Shown here: positions 10,341 through 19,009 of the stretch, one piece after another
Position numbering within the stretch: the first letter of the stretch is position 1
How the letters are laid out: each line of letters begins with the position of its first letter
Assembly: GCA_964035575.1 (NCBI GenBank)
Contig: OZ037853.1
Coordinates: 900,501-964,500, forward strand
Length of the DNA stretch: 64,000 bases
From: Rhynchopus sp. YZ270_cl-10
Taxonomy: Eukaryota; Euglenozoa; Diplonemea; Diplonemida; Diplonemidae
Direction of reading: 5' to 3'
The notes under the pieces: generated by a model
Seen by the model: the letters and a program-made list of their open reading frames with translations, nothing else
What the model was told of the DNA's origin: nothing
The model's database searches: none
Position numbers and translations under genes: made by a program

Positions 10341-11793
10341 CACGGTGCTCTAGGTACCCCAAAATATGAAAAAAATTGAAAAATATGGTGAAAAATCGGG
10401 TTTTTGGCCTTTTGGGCACTATGGCCAGTTTTGACTAAATTTCCAAAAAAAAATCAAAAAAAGCCCCAAAAATAGACGAAAAAAGGAGTCTCTGGCCACA
10501 ATTTCGGCCCAAAAATGTGTTTTGAGTCCATTGCAAACGGTTTTTCGCCTTTTTGCCACTTTTTTTGATGATTTTTTGGTGTTTTTAGGTGCAAAAACAA
10601 CCCCAGAACAACCCCAGAACAACCTCAGAACACTTTTTCACCACATTCTGGATCAATATCTAGCCGAACTTTTTGCTGAAAACCGCCGAAAAACCACCCC
10701 TGTAAGTCAGATTATACCGAATGTTGCTCCAATTCCCACAATAACACCCAAATCTACGTCAGAAAATCGGGGAAAAAAAACACACTTTTTTCAAAAGGTC
10801 GTCAGGCAGGGTTCCACCCCAGAACAACCCCAGAACACTTTTTCACCACATTCTGGACCAATATCTAGCCAAACTTTTTGCTGAAAACCGCCGAAAAACC
10901 ACCCCTGTGAGTCAGATTATACCGAATGTTGCTCCAATTCCCACAATAACACCCAAATCTACGGCAGAAAATCGGGGAAAAAAAACACGCTTTTTTCAAA
11001 AAGCTCATTATGGAACCCTGCCTGACGACCTTCTGAAAAAAGTGTGTTTTTTTTCCCCGATTTTCTGCCGTAGATTTGGGTGTTATTGTGGGAATTGGAG
11101 CAACATTCGGTATAATCTGACTCACAGGGGTGGTTTTTCGGCGGTTTTCAGCAAAAAGTTTGGCTAGATATTGGTCCAGAATGTGGTGAAAAAGTGTTCT
11201 GGGGTTGTTCTGGGGTGGAACCCTGCCTGACGACCTTTTGAAAAAAGTGTGTTTTTTTTCCCCGATTTTCTGACGTAGATTTGGGTGTTATTGTGGGAAT
11301 TGGAGCAACATTCGGTATAATCTGACTTACAGGGGTGGTTTTTCGGCGGTTTTCAGCAAAAAGTTCGGCTAGATATTGATCCAGAATGTGGTGAAAAAGT
11401 GTTCTGAGGTTGTTCTGGGGTTGTTTTTGCACCTAAAAACACCAAAAAATCATCAAAAAAAGTGGCAAAAAGGCGAAAAACCGTTTGCAATGGACTCAAA
11501 ACACATTTTTGGGCCGAAATTGTGGCCAGAGACTCCTTTTTTCGTCTATTTTTGGGGCTTTTTTTTGATTTTTTTTTGGAAATTTAGTCAAAACTGGCCA
11601 TAGTGCCCAAAAGGCCAAAAACCCGATTTTTCACCATATTTTTCAATTTTTTTCATATTTTGGGGTACCTAGAGGGTGAATTTAGCCCCACAGGGCCCAG
11701 AAACCCTATTTTGGGGGCAGGATTCACCCGGGGGTGCCCAGGAAATGGCCTAATGGTGAAAAAAACGAAAACCGGACAAAATTTTACTAGGGA

Positions 11794-12022
11794 CACGACG
11801 GTGAAGTATAGTACATTACAAGTGAAGTTACATGTAACGTTACAAGTGAAAAACCGTTACAAGTGAGTTACAAGTGAGTTACAAGTGGGATACATGAATT
11901 ACAGGCAAAATCAGGTTGTAACTGGTGGGTTACAAGTGAGTTACAAGTGAGTTACATGTAACAAAAGTTACATGTAACTCACTTGTAACTCCACTTGTAA
12001 CACCCGTTACTTCACCGTCGTG
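11794..12022 (-). mobile_element. 229-bp MITE, copy 2
   Basis: Reverse complement of 8207-8435 over its full 229 bp. Here the flanks are GA on both sides instead of TA, again fitting a 2-bp target duplication. It sits inside the right palindrome arm, whereas copy 1 lies just outside the left-arm equivalent. Confidence 0.8.
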
Positions 12023-12030
12023 GAGTCGGA

Positions 12031-13038
12031 CCCCCTAGGCATAGGTGCCCGGCGAGTTAAAACAACTCGGCAACTCGCCCAAATTCGCCCAACAACTCGC
12101 CCATTTTTTTTTGGGCGAGTTGTTTTTTTTTGGCATTTTTTATACACAGGTACACAGGTACACAGGTACACAGGTACACAGGTACACAGGTACACAGGTA
12201 CACAGGTACACAGGTACACAGGTACACAGGTACACAGGTACACAGGTACACAGGTACACAGGTACACAGGTACACAGGTACACAGGTACACAGGTACACA
12301 GGTACACAGGTACACAGGTACACAGGTACACAGGTACACAGGTACACCACATCACATTTTATCTTGTGCATCTCAGCTTGAACGACTCTTTGCCGCTTCA
12401 CAGCTGGTCTGTGAATGTGCGCTTTGGGTGGTTTTGTATGCTTTGTATCCCAAGGGAAGTCGTCGCCCAAAGCATTTTGACTGAACGTGCGAACGTTGTG
12501 AACCTGTAATCGATAGCAGACAGGAAAAGAGGATGAGCAGGCGGCGCCTGCCCGACCTGTGTGAAGTGAATCAGTGATTGCCTGACGGATGTCTGGGGAA
12601 CCGTGTGTTCTGTGTGGGTAGCCATGTACGGAGTATATCCCATTCCCCCCAGCAATTACCAAAAACCGTGAGTGTGCACGGTGACCCATGGACCACCACG
12701 ACCTAGTTACCACCTATGACTAGTCATATGACAAGGTGCATGTAATGAGTGGCGTTTGGCCTTAGCCCTGGTTGTTTTTCTTGAGATCATGTGTTGTACC
12801 AACGTTACATGTGTGTAACCTTACAACGTCCCCTCCCATCCCTGTATGTTTTTGCCTGTAAAAATGGGCGAGTTGTGGCCGAGTTGTGGTCGAGTTGTGC
12901 CGAGTATAGGGCGAGTTGTGCCGAGTATAGGGCGAGTTGTGGCCGAGTTGTGCGAGTTTTGGGCGAGTTGTTTGGTAAAATCGTGGAGTTCGGACAACTC
13001 GCCCAAAAACGACTCGGCCGGCACCTATGCCTAGGGGG
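12031..13038. mobile_element. 1.0-kb foldback element
   Basis: Inverted ends CCCCCTAGGCATAGGTGCC (12031) and GGCACCTATGCCTAGGGGG (to 13038). Inside each end are many GGCGAGTTG / CAACTCGCC units in opposite orientation (12050-12125 and 12863-13015), able to fold into long stems. The middle carries the CACAGGTA array and about 400 bp of unique sequence without a recognisable protein. Confidence 0.75.
12144..12346 (+). repeat. Octamer array (ACACAGGT)n
   Basis: About 25 perfect copies. Third array in this window whose monomer contains GGTAC/GTAC. Confidence 0.98.
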
Positions 13039-13050
13039 GGGGGGGGGGGG

Positions 13051-14477
13051 CAGTGTTCCTAACGCTAGTTTTAAACTAAACGTTTTAAACGTTTTAAATT
13101 CTAAACGTTTTAAACTGTTTTAAACGTTTTAAACTCGAATAAAAAACGGTGGTGAATTTTGGCTTTTCAGGCAAAAAAAAAAAAAAAAATTTTTTTTTTT
13201 TACAGGCAAAAAAAAATGTCTTTGCGAAAAAATGTGGTATTTTCCTCTTTGCTGAACTTTTCAGTGGCAGCAGGCACGGTGTAATTAGACACCGCATGGT
13301 GTCTAATTACAAGGTGCCACCAGCTCTGCCTGATAGGCCGAGCAGAGTGTGCCTGCGCCACTGGATGCTTGGTGTGCCCCCTTTGGTGTAGTGGAGCCGT
13401 CGTTGTGGTAGAAGATGGCCCCCACTCCTCCTTGGGGGTGCGCTGATCTGGTAGTCAGTGAAGCGCGTAGTGTTCTGTTTACCGTGTGCAAGGATCTGTC
13501 TGTGTAGACGCGTCCCGTGTGGGGTGGCAGAGCCGCAAGAGCCAGTTCCGTCCTTTGCCGGTTCTCTTCGCTGCTTGCAGAGTCACTCTTGCTGACACCC
13601 GGTATTTCTGGTGATCAGCACGTCATTCAGCGTACGATCCCACTCCCACGGTGACACGGGGTCGTGGTCCAGTAAGGGTGCGCGTACGCTGTGGCGATAG
13701 GCTCCCGTCTCCTCCACAGTCTCTATCGCTCCGGCAAGCCAGCTGTCGCCTGCAGGTAGCTTAGTCGATATCGCAGCAGCTCTACCAGGGGAGTCCTCCA
13801 CCCGCATGAACTTCTCCAGGTCGTCCGCCGCTGCTGTTGTGGACAGAGAAGACACAGTGGTGTCCCATGGTGTCCCCATCACACACTAGCCCACTCAACT
13901 TATCTTTTTCTCATGCAGGTGCGTGCAGATCTCCTCCGCATTGTGCAAGTCCTCCTCCAAAACTTTTGTGCTTACAGGGCGGGCATCCGCACCCTCGCGA
14001 CAAGGGTGAACACCTTCTCGTCGTTGTGCGCCTTCCAGCCATCAACGTATACCGAGATGTGCAGGCTCTTTGCTAGGGCTGCTCTCACAGGAACCATGAC
14101 CCTGTCATACTCAGCCTTAAGTACCCTGTTACCCATCTGGAACCCGCTGGGAATTTTTGACACATCAAATGCTGGCACCAAGCGCTTGATCAGCCAGGTT
14201 TTAGCGCACTCATTAGGGTACCGTACAGGAAACAAGTTAGCAGGAGAAACCAAGAAAAACCAGGCTAAATTGACCCCAGATGCACCAAAACTATGATTTT
14301 TGATACAGAAAAAAAAAATTCGAAAAATTCCCCCCACTTTTTTTACGTTTTTTTGTGCAGAACTGTCACCCGTTTTTTATTCGAGTTTTAAACGTTTAAA
14401 ACGTTTAAAACGCGTTTTAAATAATTTAAAACGTTTAAAACGTTTTAAACGTTTTAAACGCAAAATTAGGAACACTG
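13051..14477 (-). mobile_element. hAT-like DNA transposon relic inside a G-run
   Basis: Terminal inverted repeats CAGTGTTCCTAA(C/T) typical of hAT ends. Subterminal DNA is dense in GTTTTAAAC/AAACGTTTTAAA repeats on both sides. It is bordered by runs of 17 or more G, so an 8-bp target duplication of Gs is possible but cannot be proven. The minus strand carries part of a hAT transposase (13583-14300), so this is a decayed, formerly autonomous-type copy. Confidence 0.75.
13583..14300 (-). pseudogene. hAT-type transposase fragment
   Basis: The frame at 13978-14260 reads IPSGFQMGNRVLKAEYDRVM, then LAKSLHISVYVDGWKAHNDE. This matches the conserved hAT stretch (LPSR..L....L...Y..V...V...L......S...DGW) that carries the first catalytic Asp (here in VDGW). 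A GTAAGC donor follows at about 13977 and an open frame continues at 13583-13882 (ADDLEKFMRVEDSPGRAAAI), possibly a second exon. The N-terminal zinc finger and C-terminal dimerisation region are missing. Confidence 0.6.
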
Positions 14478-14629
14478 GGGGGGGGGGGGGGGGGGGGGTC
14501 AATTTCACGGGGGAGGGACGGTTATAGAAAATATGAGTTCAACCATTTGTGTTGCTGTGCTTCATACCCTATTTACCACTACTACCACGATCCCGCCACT
14601 CACCATGTAAAGTACAGAGTGACGCAAAA

Positions 14630-15454
14630 ATGGATTTGACAATCAAGGGGTGGAACGGAGTGAAGGATACGGTGGAGCTGGGTGAGGATGACACACCTGC
14701 GGTGATGCGTCGGAAGGTGGCGTCTGCAGTGGGGTTGCCTGAAGACGGCTTTGCGATGAGTTTCGGCGGGGTGGCGATGGACGAAGGATACGACATGACG
14801 CAGCTGAGTGCTGGGGACACGGTTGTGTTGACGAAGGTGACGAAATACGAGGCCAGAGCAGCACTTCATGCGTTGGGTGAGACTGACATCACGGCTGAGA
14901 GGCTTTCGAGTGTGCAGAATCCTGAGGTGGCGTGTTTGCTTCTGCAGGCGGAGGTTGCGACGGTGATTCCACATCGCTTCTTGGGGCACGCATCGTTGAC
15001 GAGTCTTGATCTGAGTGCTGAGTCTGTTGTGACTCAAATTGGGCACGGCTTTCTTAAGTACTGCACTTCATTGACAAGCATCAACCTCTCTGGGTTGATC
15101 CATGTTACACACATTGGCGACTGCTTCCTTGAAGGATGCAGTTCTTTGTGTGAACTGGACTTGACACCACTGAGCAATGTCACACAAGTTGGACACAGCT
15201 TCCTTTATGATTGCAAGTCTTTGCGTACACTGGACTTATCACCTCTGAGCGGTGTCACGCAAATAGAACAAGCAACAGATACTGAGTGCTTCTTTCTTAG
15301 TCAATGCACTTCGTTGGAGAGCATCTACCTCACCGGCTGCAGCGATGTTGTGTCGAGCACAGTGAGGAACTTCAAGCTGTGGCATTTAGTGGTTGAATCC
15401 CGTCCGAAACGCAGCAGAGACGAACCACTTGAGGAATCCCGCAAAAGCGACTGA
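14630..15454 (+). CDS. Ubl-LRR protein, copy B
   Basis: 274 aa, single exon. Residues 1-70 (MDLTIKGWNG...) look like a ubiquitin fold: a first beta hairpin, a helix AVMRRKVASAVGLPEDGF and an L/I-rich final strand, as in ubiquitin-like domains. Residues about 75-115 form a helical linker (ARAALHALGETDITAERL, then EVACLLLQAEVATVIP). Residues about 115-230 hold four to five 23-residue BspA-type (LRR_5) repeats of form FLxxCxSLxxLDLxxLxxVTxI. The tail has LTGCSDVVSSTVR and a basic stretch PKRSRDEPLEESRK. There is no signal peptide or membrane segment, so it is probably intracellular. The start was chosen at the ATG conserved in all copies. Role unknown; a ubiquitin-like plus LRR build suggests recognition coupled to a ubiquitin-like interaction, which is inference. 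Upstream DNA matches that of copy F. Confidence 0.85.
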   Translation: MDLTIKGWNGVKDTVELGEDDTPAVMRRKVASAVGLPEDGFAMSFGGVAMDEGYDMTQLSAGDTVVLTKVTKYEARAALHALGETDITAERLSSVQNPEVACLLLQAEVATVIPHRFLGHASLTSLDLSAESVVTQIGHGFLKYCTSLTSINLSGLIHVTHIGDCFLEGCSSLCELDLTPLSNVTQVGHSFLYDCKSLRTLDLSPLSGVTQIEQATDTECFFLSQCTSLESIYLTGCSDVVSSTVRNFKLWHLVVESRPKRSRDEPLEESRKSD

Positions 15455-15768
15455 GACACGCAGAGTGACGCCGCCAGCTGCGCACTGCGACCTCGAAGCT
15501 GCACGACGCACACCCTCACAGGCCACTCCTCCCGCAAAGCACTGCAGGCAACAGAGCTGGAAACGCTGCTGCAGCGGCTGCGGGCGGGCAGGGGTGTCTT
15601 ATGTGACGGCGACAGGCGGCTGGCCAGGGTGTGCACAAAGGGCGGAACGGTGTTTTGTGTTTCTTCCTCTCGCCCCCCTCTTTGCCTTGCTTACATCAAA
15701 TATCCAAAGACTCTCCCCACATCCCTTCCCCACTTTTTATTGTACTTCATCAGGAGCATGATCTGATA
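15455..15768 (+). other. Conserved LRR 3' region, still open in frame
   Basis: After the stop of copy B the same frame stays open for 103 codons to a TGA at 15764, including ATELETLLQRLRAGRGVLCD. A similar open extension follows copy D (19010-19321) but not copy C. It may be a relic of a longer ancestral C-terminus or simply a 3' UTR. Confidence 0.4.
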
Positions 15769-15769
15769 T

Positions 15770-16260
15770 GGGATTTCTCAAGCGAGGATTCGGTCTGAGA
15801 CTTTGTCTGAGCCCCTCGCCTCTCTGTGTCGAGCATCCATACAGCTGATCACGATGTTGATCAGGACTACGCTTATGGCGTCCTGGATGATGCCATTGGT
15901 GCCTATGAAGGAGTCTCGCTGAACCTTTGCATTTGAAGCAACGCTTCGTTTAGGCATAGTCCTCCCTCAAGACGTTGGCGACTGTGACGTTGAAGCGCAG
16001 ACGCTTCGCCAGCTCTGTGGCGGTGTTGATGGGCACGGTATCGAAGCATTTCTTGAATTCCACGGCAATGCTGTGGAGAGGAGTATTCGTGAGGTGCATG
16101 TGTTCGAACTGCGCAACAAGATGCCAAGTCCTCCGTGCCGTGTGTGGGCCTGCATCCGTGCAGTTGCAATGCTGTGGAGAGGTCTTGCAACATGGGATCG
16201 CCATCACTGTGCGGCTAGGGAGCAGCGGTATCAACGCTTGTATTGTGTGTGTGTTCATCG
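15770..16260 (-). pseudogene. Non-LTR (LINE) reverse transcriptase fragment 1
   Basis: Minus-strand frames contain AVEFKKCFDTVPINTATELA (16003-16066), which fits RT motif A of non-LTR elements (usually FDKAFDTV). About 50 residues further comes IGTNGIIQDAISVVLINIVI (15850-15910), which fits motif B (G..QGD..S..LFNI). The two lie in different frames, so the fragment is decayed. Spacing between the motifs matches LINE RTs. It fills the spacer between LRR copies B and C. Confidence 0.55.
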
Positions 16261-16399
16261 GTTAGCACACACTCGTGTAGTCCCTCTTCTGTCTTAGTGG
16301 AAGCAGGTTTGCCTTGTTCTTGTTCCTTTCCCCACACACCTTCTCCACCTCATCACACCAATGCAACAGGGAAAAGGCTTTGGTGACACAGCAGTAAAA

Positions 16400-17227
16400 A
16401 TGGATTTGACAATCAAGGGGTGGAACGGAGTGAAGGATACGGTGGAGCTGGGTGAGGATGACACACCTGCGGTGATGCGTCGGAAGGTGGCGTCTGCAGT
16501 GGGGTTGCCTGAAGACGGCTTTGTGATGAGTTTCGGTGGGGAGGCGATGGACGAAGGATGCGACATGACGCAGCTGAGTGCTGGAGACACGGTTGTGTTG
16601 ACGAAGGTGATGAAGTACGAGGCCAGAGCAGCACTTCATGCGTTGGGTGAGACTGACATCACTGCTGAGAGGCTGGAGACTGTACAGAATCCTGAGGTGG
16701 CGTGTTTGCTTCTGCAGGCGGAGGTTGCGACCGTGATTCCACATGGCTTCTTGGGGCACGCATCGTTGACGAGTCTTGATCTGAGTGCTGAGTCTGTTGT
16801 GACTCAAATTGGAGAATTATTTCTTTATGAGTGCACTTCATTGACAAGCATCGACCTTTCTGGGTTGATCCATGTTACACACATTGGCGACTGCTTCCTT
16901 GAAGGATGCAGTTCTTTGTGTGAACTGAACTTGACACCGTTCAGCAGTGTCACACAAATTGGACACAGCTTCCTTTATGAGTGCAGTTCTTTGCGTACAC
17001 TGGACTTATCACCACTGAGCGGTGTCACGCAAATAGAACAAAGTCTCTCACACAGTGAGAGCCTCTTATTTAGTCAATGCACTTCGTTGGAGAGCATCTA
17101 CCTCACCGGCTGCAGCGATGTTGTGTCGAGCACAGTGAAGAAAGAACGGCTGGGGCATTTAGTGGTTGAATCCCGTCCGAAACGCAGCAGAGACGAACCA
17201 CTTGAGGAATCCCGCAAAAGTGAGTGA
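16400..17227 (+). CDS. Ubl-LRR protein, copy C
   Basis: 275 aa, same architecture as copy B: ubiquitin-like domain 1-70, helical linker, BspA-type LRRs, basic tail ending EESRKSE. An in-frame upstream ATG at 16361 would add 13 residues (MQQGKGFGDTAVK). Because the equivalent ATG is out of frame in copy G and followed by a stop in copy H, the MDLTIK start is preferred. Copies C and D with their whole upstream region form a tandem duplication of about 1.78 kb. Confidence 0.85.
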   Translation: MDLTIKGWNGVKDTVELGEDDTPAVMRRKVASAVGLPEDGFVMSFGGEAMDEGCDMTQLSAGDTVVLTKVMKYEARAALHALGETDITAERLETVQNPEVACLLLQAEVATVIPHGFLGHASLTSLDLSAESVVTQIGELFLYECTSLTSIDLSGLIHVTHIGDCFLEGCSSLCELNLTPFSSVTQIGHSFLYECSSLRTLDLSPLSGVTQIEQSLSHSESLLFSQCTSLESIYLTGCSDVVSSTVKKERLGHLVVESRPKRSRDEPLEESRKSE

Positions 17228-17555
17228 GACACGCAGAGTGACGCCTCCAGCTGCGCACTGCGACCTCGAAGCTGCACGACGCACACCCTCACAGGCCACT
17301 CCTCCCGCAAAGCACTGCAGGCAACAGAGCTGGAAACGCTGCTGCAGCGTCTGCGGGCGGGCAGGGGTGTCTTATGTGACGGCGACAGGCGGCAGGTCAG
17401 GGTGTGCACAAAGGGCGGAACTGTGTTTTGTGTTTCTTTGTGTTTCTGCTTCTCGCCCCCCTCTTTGCCTTGCTTACATCAAGTATCCAAAGACTCTCCC
17501 CACATCCCTTCCCCACTTTTTATTGTACTTCATCAGGAGCATGATCTGATATGGG

Positions 17556-18010
17556 ATTTCTCAAGCGAGGCTTCGGTCTGAGACTTTGTCTGAGCCCCTC
17601 GCCTCTCTGTGTCGAGCATCCATACAGCTGATCACGATGTTGATCAGGACTACGCTTATGGCGTCCTGGATGATGCCGTTGGTGCCTATGAAGGAGTCTC
17701 GCTGAACCTTTGCATTTCAAGGAACGTTTCATTTAGGCATAGCCCTCCCTTAAGACGTTGGCGACTGTGACGTTGAAGCGCAGACGCTTCGCCAGCTCTG
17801 TGGCGGTGTTGATGGGCACGGTATCGAAGCATTTCTTGAATTCCACGGCAATGCTGTGGAGAGTGGTATTCTGTGAGGTGCATGTGTTCGAACTGCGCAA
17901 CAAGATGCCAAGTCCTCCGTGCCGTGTGTGGGCCTGCATCCGTGCAGTTGCAATGCTGTGGAGAGGTCTTGCGACATGGGGTCGCCATCACTGTGCGGCT
18001 AGGGAGCGCG
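17556..18010 (-). pseudogene. Non-LTR reverse transcriptase fragment 2
   Basis: Nearly identical to fragment 1 at 15770-16260, duplicated together with the LRR gene. Again VEFKKCFDTVPINTATELAK on the minus strand (about 17786-17846). Confidence 0.55.
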
Positions 18011-18181
18011 GTATCAACGCTTGCATTGTGTGTGTCTTCGTCGGTGAGCACACACTCGTGTGGGAGTCCCTCTTCTGTCTTGGTGGCAGCAGGTTTGCCT
18101 TGTTCTTGTTCCTTTCCCACACACCTTCACCACATCACACCAATGCAACAGGGAAAAGGCTTTGGTGACACAGCAGTAAAA

Positions 18182-19009
18182 ATGGATTTGACAATCAAGG
18201 GGTGGAACGGAGAGAAGGATACGGTGGAGCTGGGTGAGGATGACACACCTGCGGTGATGCGTCGGAAGGTGGCGTCTGCAGTGGGGTTGCCTGAAGACGG
18301 CTTTGTGATGAGTTTCGGAGAGGAGGCGATAGACGAAGGATACAACATGACGCAGCTGAGTGCTGGAGACACGGTTGTGTTGACGAAGGTGATGAAGTAC
18401 GAGGCCAGAGCAGCACTTCATGCGTTGGGTGAGACTGACATCACTGCTGAGAGGCTGGAGAGTGTGGAGGATCCTGAGGTTGCGTGTTTGCTTCTGCAGG
18501 CGGAGGTTGCGACGGTGATTCCTGAGTTTTTCTTGGGGCACACATCGTTGACGAGTCTTGATCTGAGTGCTGAGTCTGTTGTGACTCAAATTGGCAAATT
18601 CTTTCTTTATGAGTGCACTTCATTGACAAGCATCAACCTCTCTGGGTTGATCCATGTTACACACATTGGCGACTGCTTCCTTGAAGGATGCAGTTCTTTG
18701 TGTGAACTGGACTTGACACCGTTCAGCAGTGTCACACAAATTGGACACAGCTTCCTTTATGAGTGCAGTTCTTTGCGTACACTGGACTTATCACCTCTGA
18801 GCGGTGTCACGCAACTAGAACAAAATGTCTCACATAGTGAGAGCCTCTTTCTTGCTGCATGCACTTCGTTGGAGAGCATCTACCTCACCGGCTGCAGCGA
18901 TGTTGTGTCAAGCACAGTGAGGAAAGAAGAGCTGGGGTATTTAGTAGTTGAATCCCGTCCAAAACGCAGCAGAGACGAACCACTTGAGGAATCCCGCAAA
19001 AGCGACTGA
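18182..19009 (+). CDS. Ubl-LRR protein, copy D
   Basis: 275 aa. Ubiquitin-like domain with small differences (SFGEEAIDEGYNMTQLSAG), LRRs and the basic tail ending EESRKSD. The surrounding 1.78 kb is a tandem duplicate of copy C and its spacer. The differences lie mostly in surface positions of the Ubl domain and in the variable positions of the repeats. Confidence 0.85.
   Translation: MDLTIKGWNGEKDTVELGEDDTPAVMRRKVASAVGLPEDGFVMSFGEEAIDEGYNMTQLSAGDTVVLTKVMKYEARAALHALGETDITAERLESVEDPEVACLLLQAEVATVIPEFFLGHTSLTSLDLSAESVVTQIGKFFLYECTSLTSINLSGLIHVTHIGDCFLEGCSSLCELDLTPFSSVTQIGHSFLYECSSLRTLDLSPLSGVTQLEQNVSHSESLFLAACTSLESIYLTGCSDVVSSTVRKEELGYLVVESRPKRSRDEPLEESRKSD

Larger units (their letters stand above)
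8588..10347. mobile_element. 1.76-kb insertion in the left palindrome arm
   Basis: The uninterrupted right arm shows that 8587 and 10351 were once adjacent. The trinucleotide CTC is present at both borders (8585-8587, 10348-10350), suggesting a 3-bp target duplication. Possible short inverted ends: ACCGCAC at the left, GTGCG/CACGGTG at the right. Contents: a plus-strand open frame near 8654-8821 (NCIRDCDEKFRRSSTFYQQL); a minus-strand Cys-containing frame at 8806-9015 ending SYAPWVKWQ; a minus-strand frame at 9384-9623 with RWTQRNARCAGIM; then the GGGTACCT array and a palindrome cluster. The Cys-rich minus-strand pieces could be transposase C-terminal remnants, but the family is not secure. 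Confidence 0.65.
8201..12022. repeat. Large palindrome with one interrupted arm
   Basis: The right arm is continuous from about 11022 to 12022. Its reverse complement is found on the left as 10348-11000, 8466-8587 and 8207-8435. The arms appear essentially identical by eye. The centre lies near 11011, with an unpaired spacer of about 20 bp. The left arm is split by a 1.76-kb insertion (8588-10347) and has about 30 extra bases (8436-8465, a G-run plus TAGGGGGTCCGAC). Confidence 0.9.
2357..14499. other. 12-kb repeat nest inserted in an LRR-LRR spacer
   Basis: At 31.7 kb the string GGGGCAAAATACCGG is separated by only a T/G run from GTCAATTTCACGGGGGAGGG, which precedes LRR copy F. Here the same two flanks lie at about 2340 and 14499. 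Everything between is extra. It contains homopolymer-rich dispersed repeats, arrays, a large palindrome, a foldback and a hAT relic, listed separately. No intact gene is visible. Confidence 0.8.

Noticed and set aside
12020-12713. Open frames on both strands through the ACACAGGT and GGGTACCT arrays
   Set aside because: Same artefact; every register of the octamers is open.
14563-18630. Minus-strand frames opposite the Ubl-LRR genes
   Set aside because: They repeat in every gene copy as mirror images of the real frame and lack family features.
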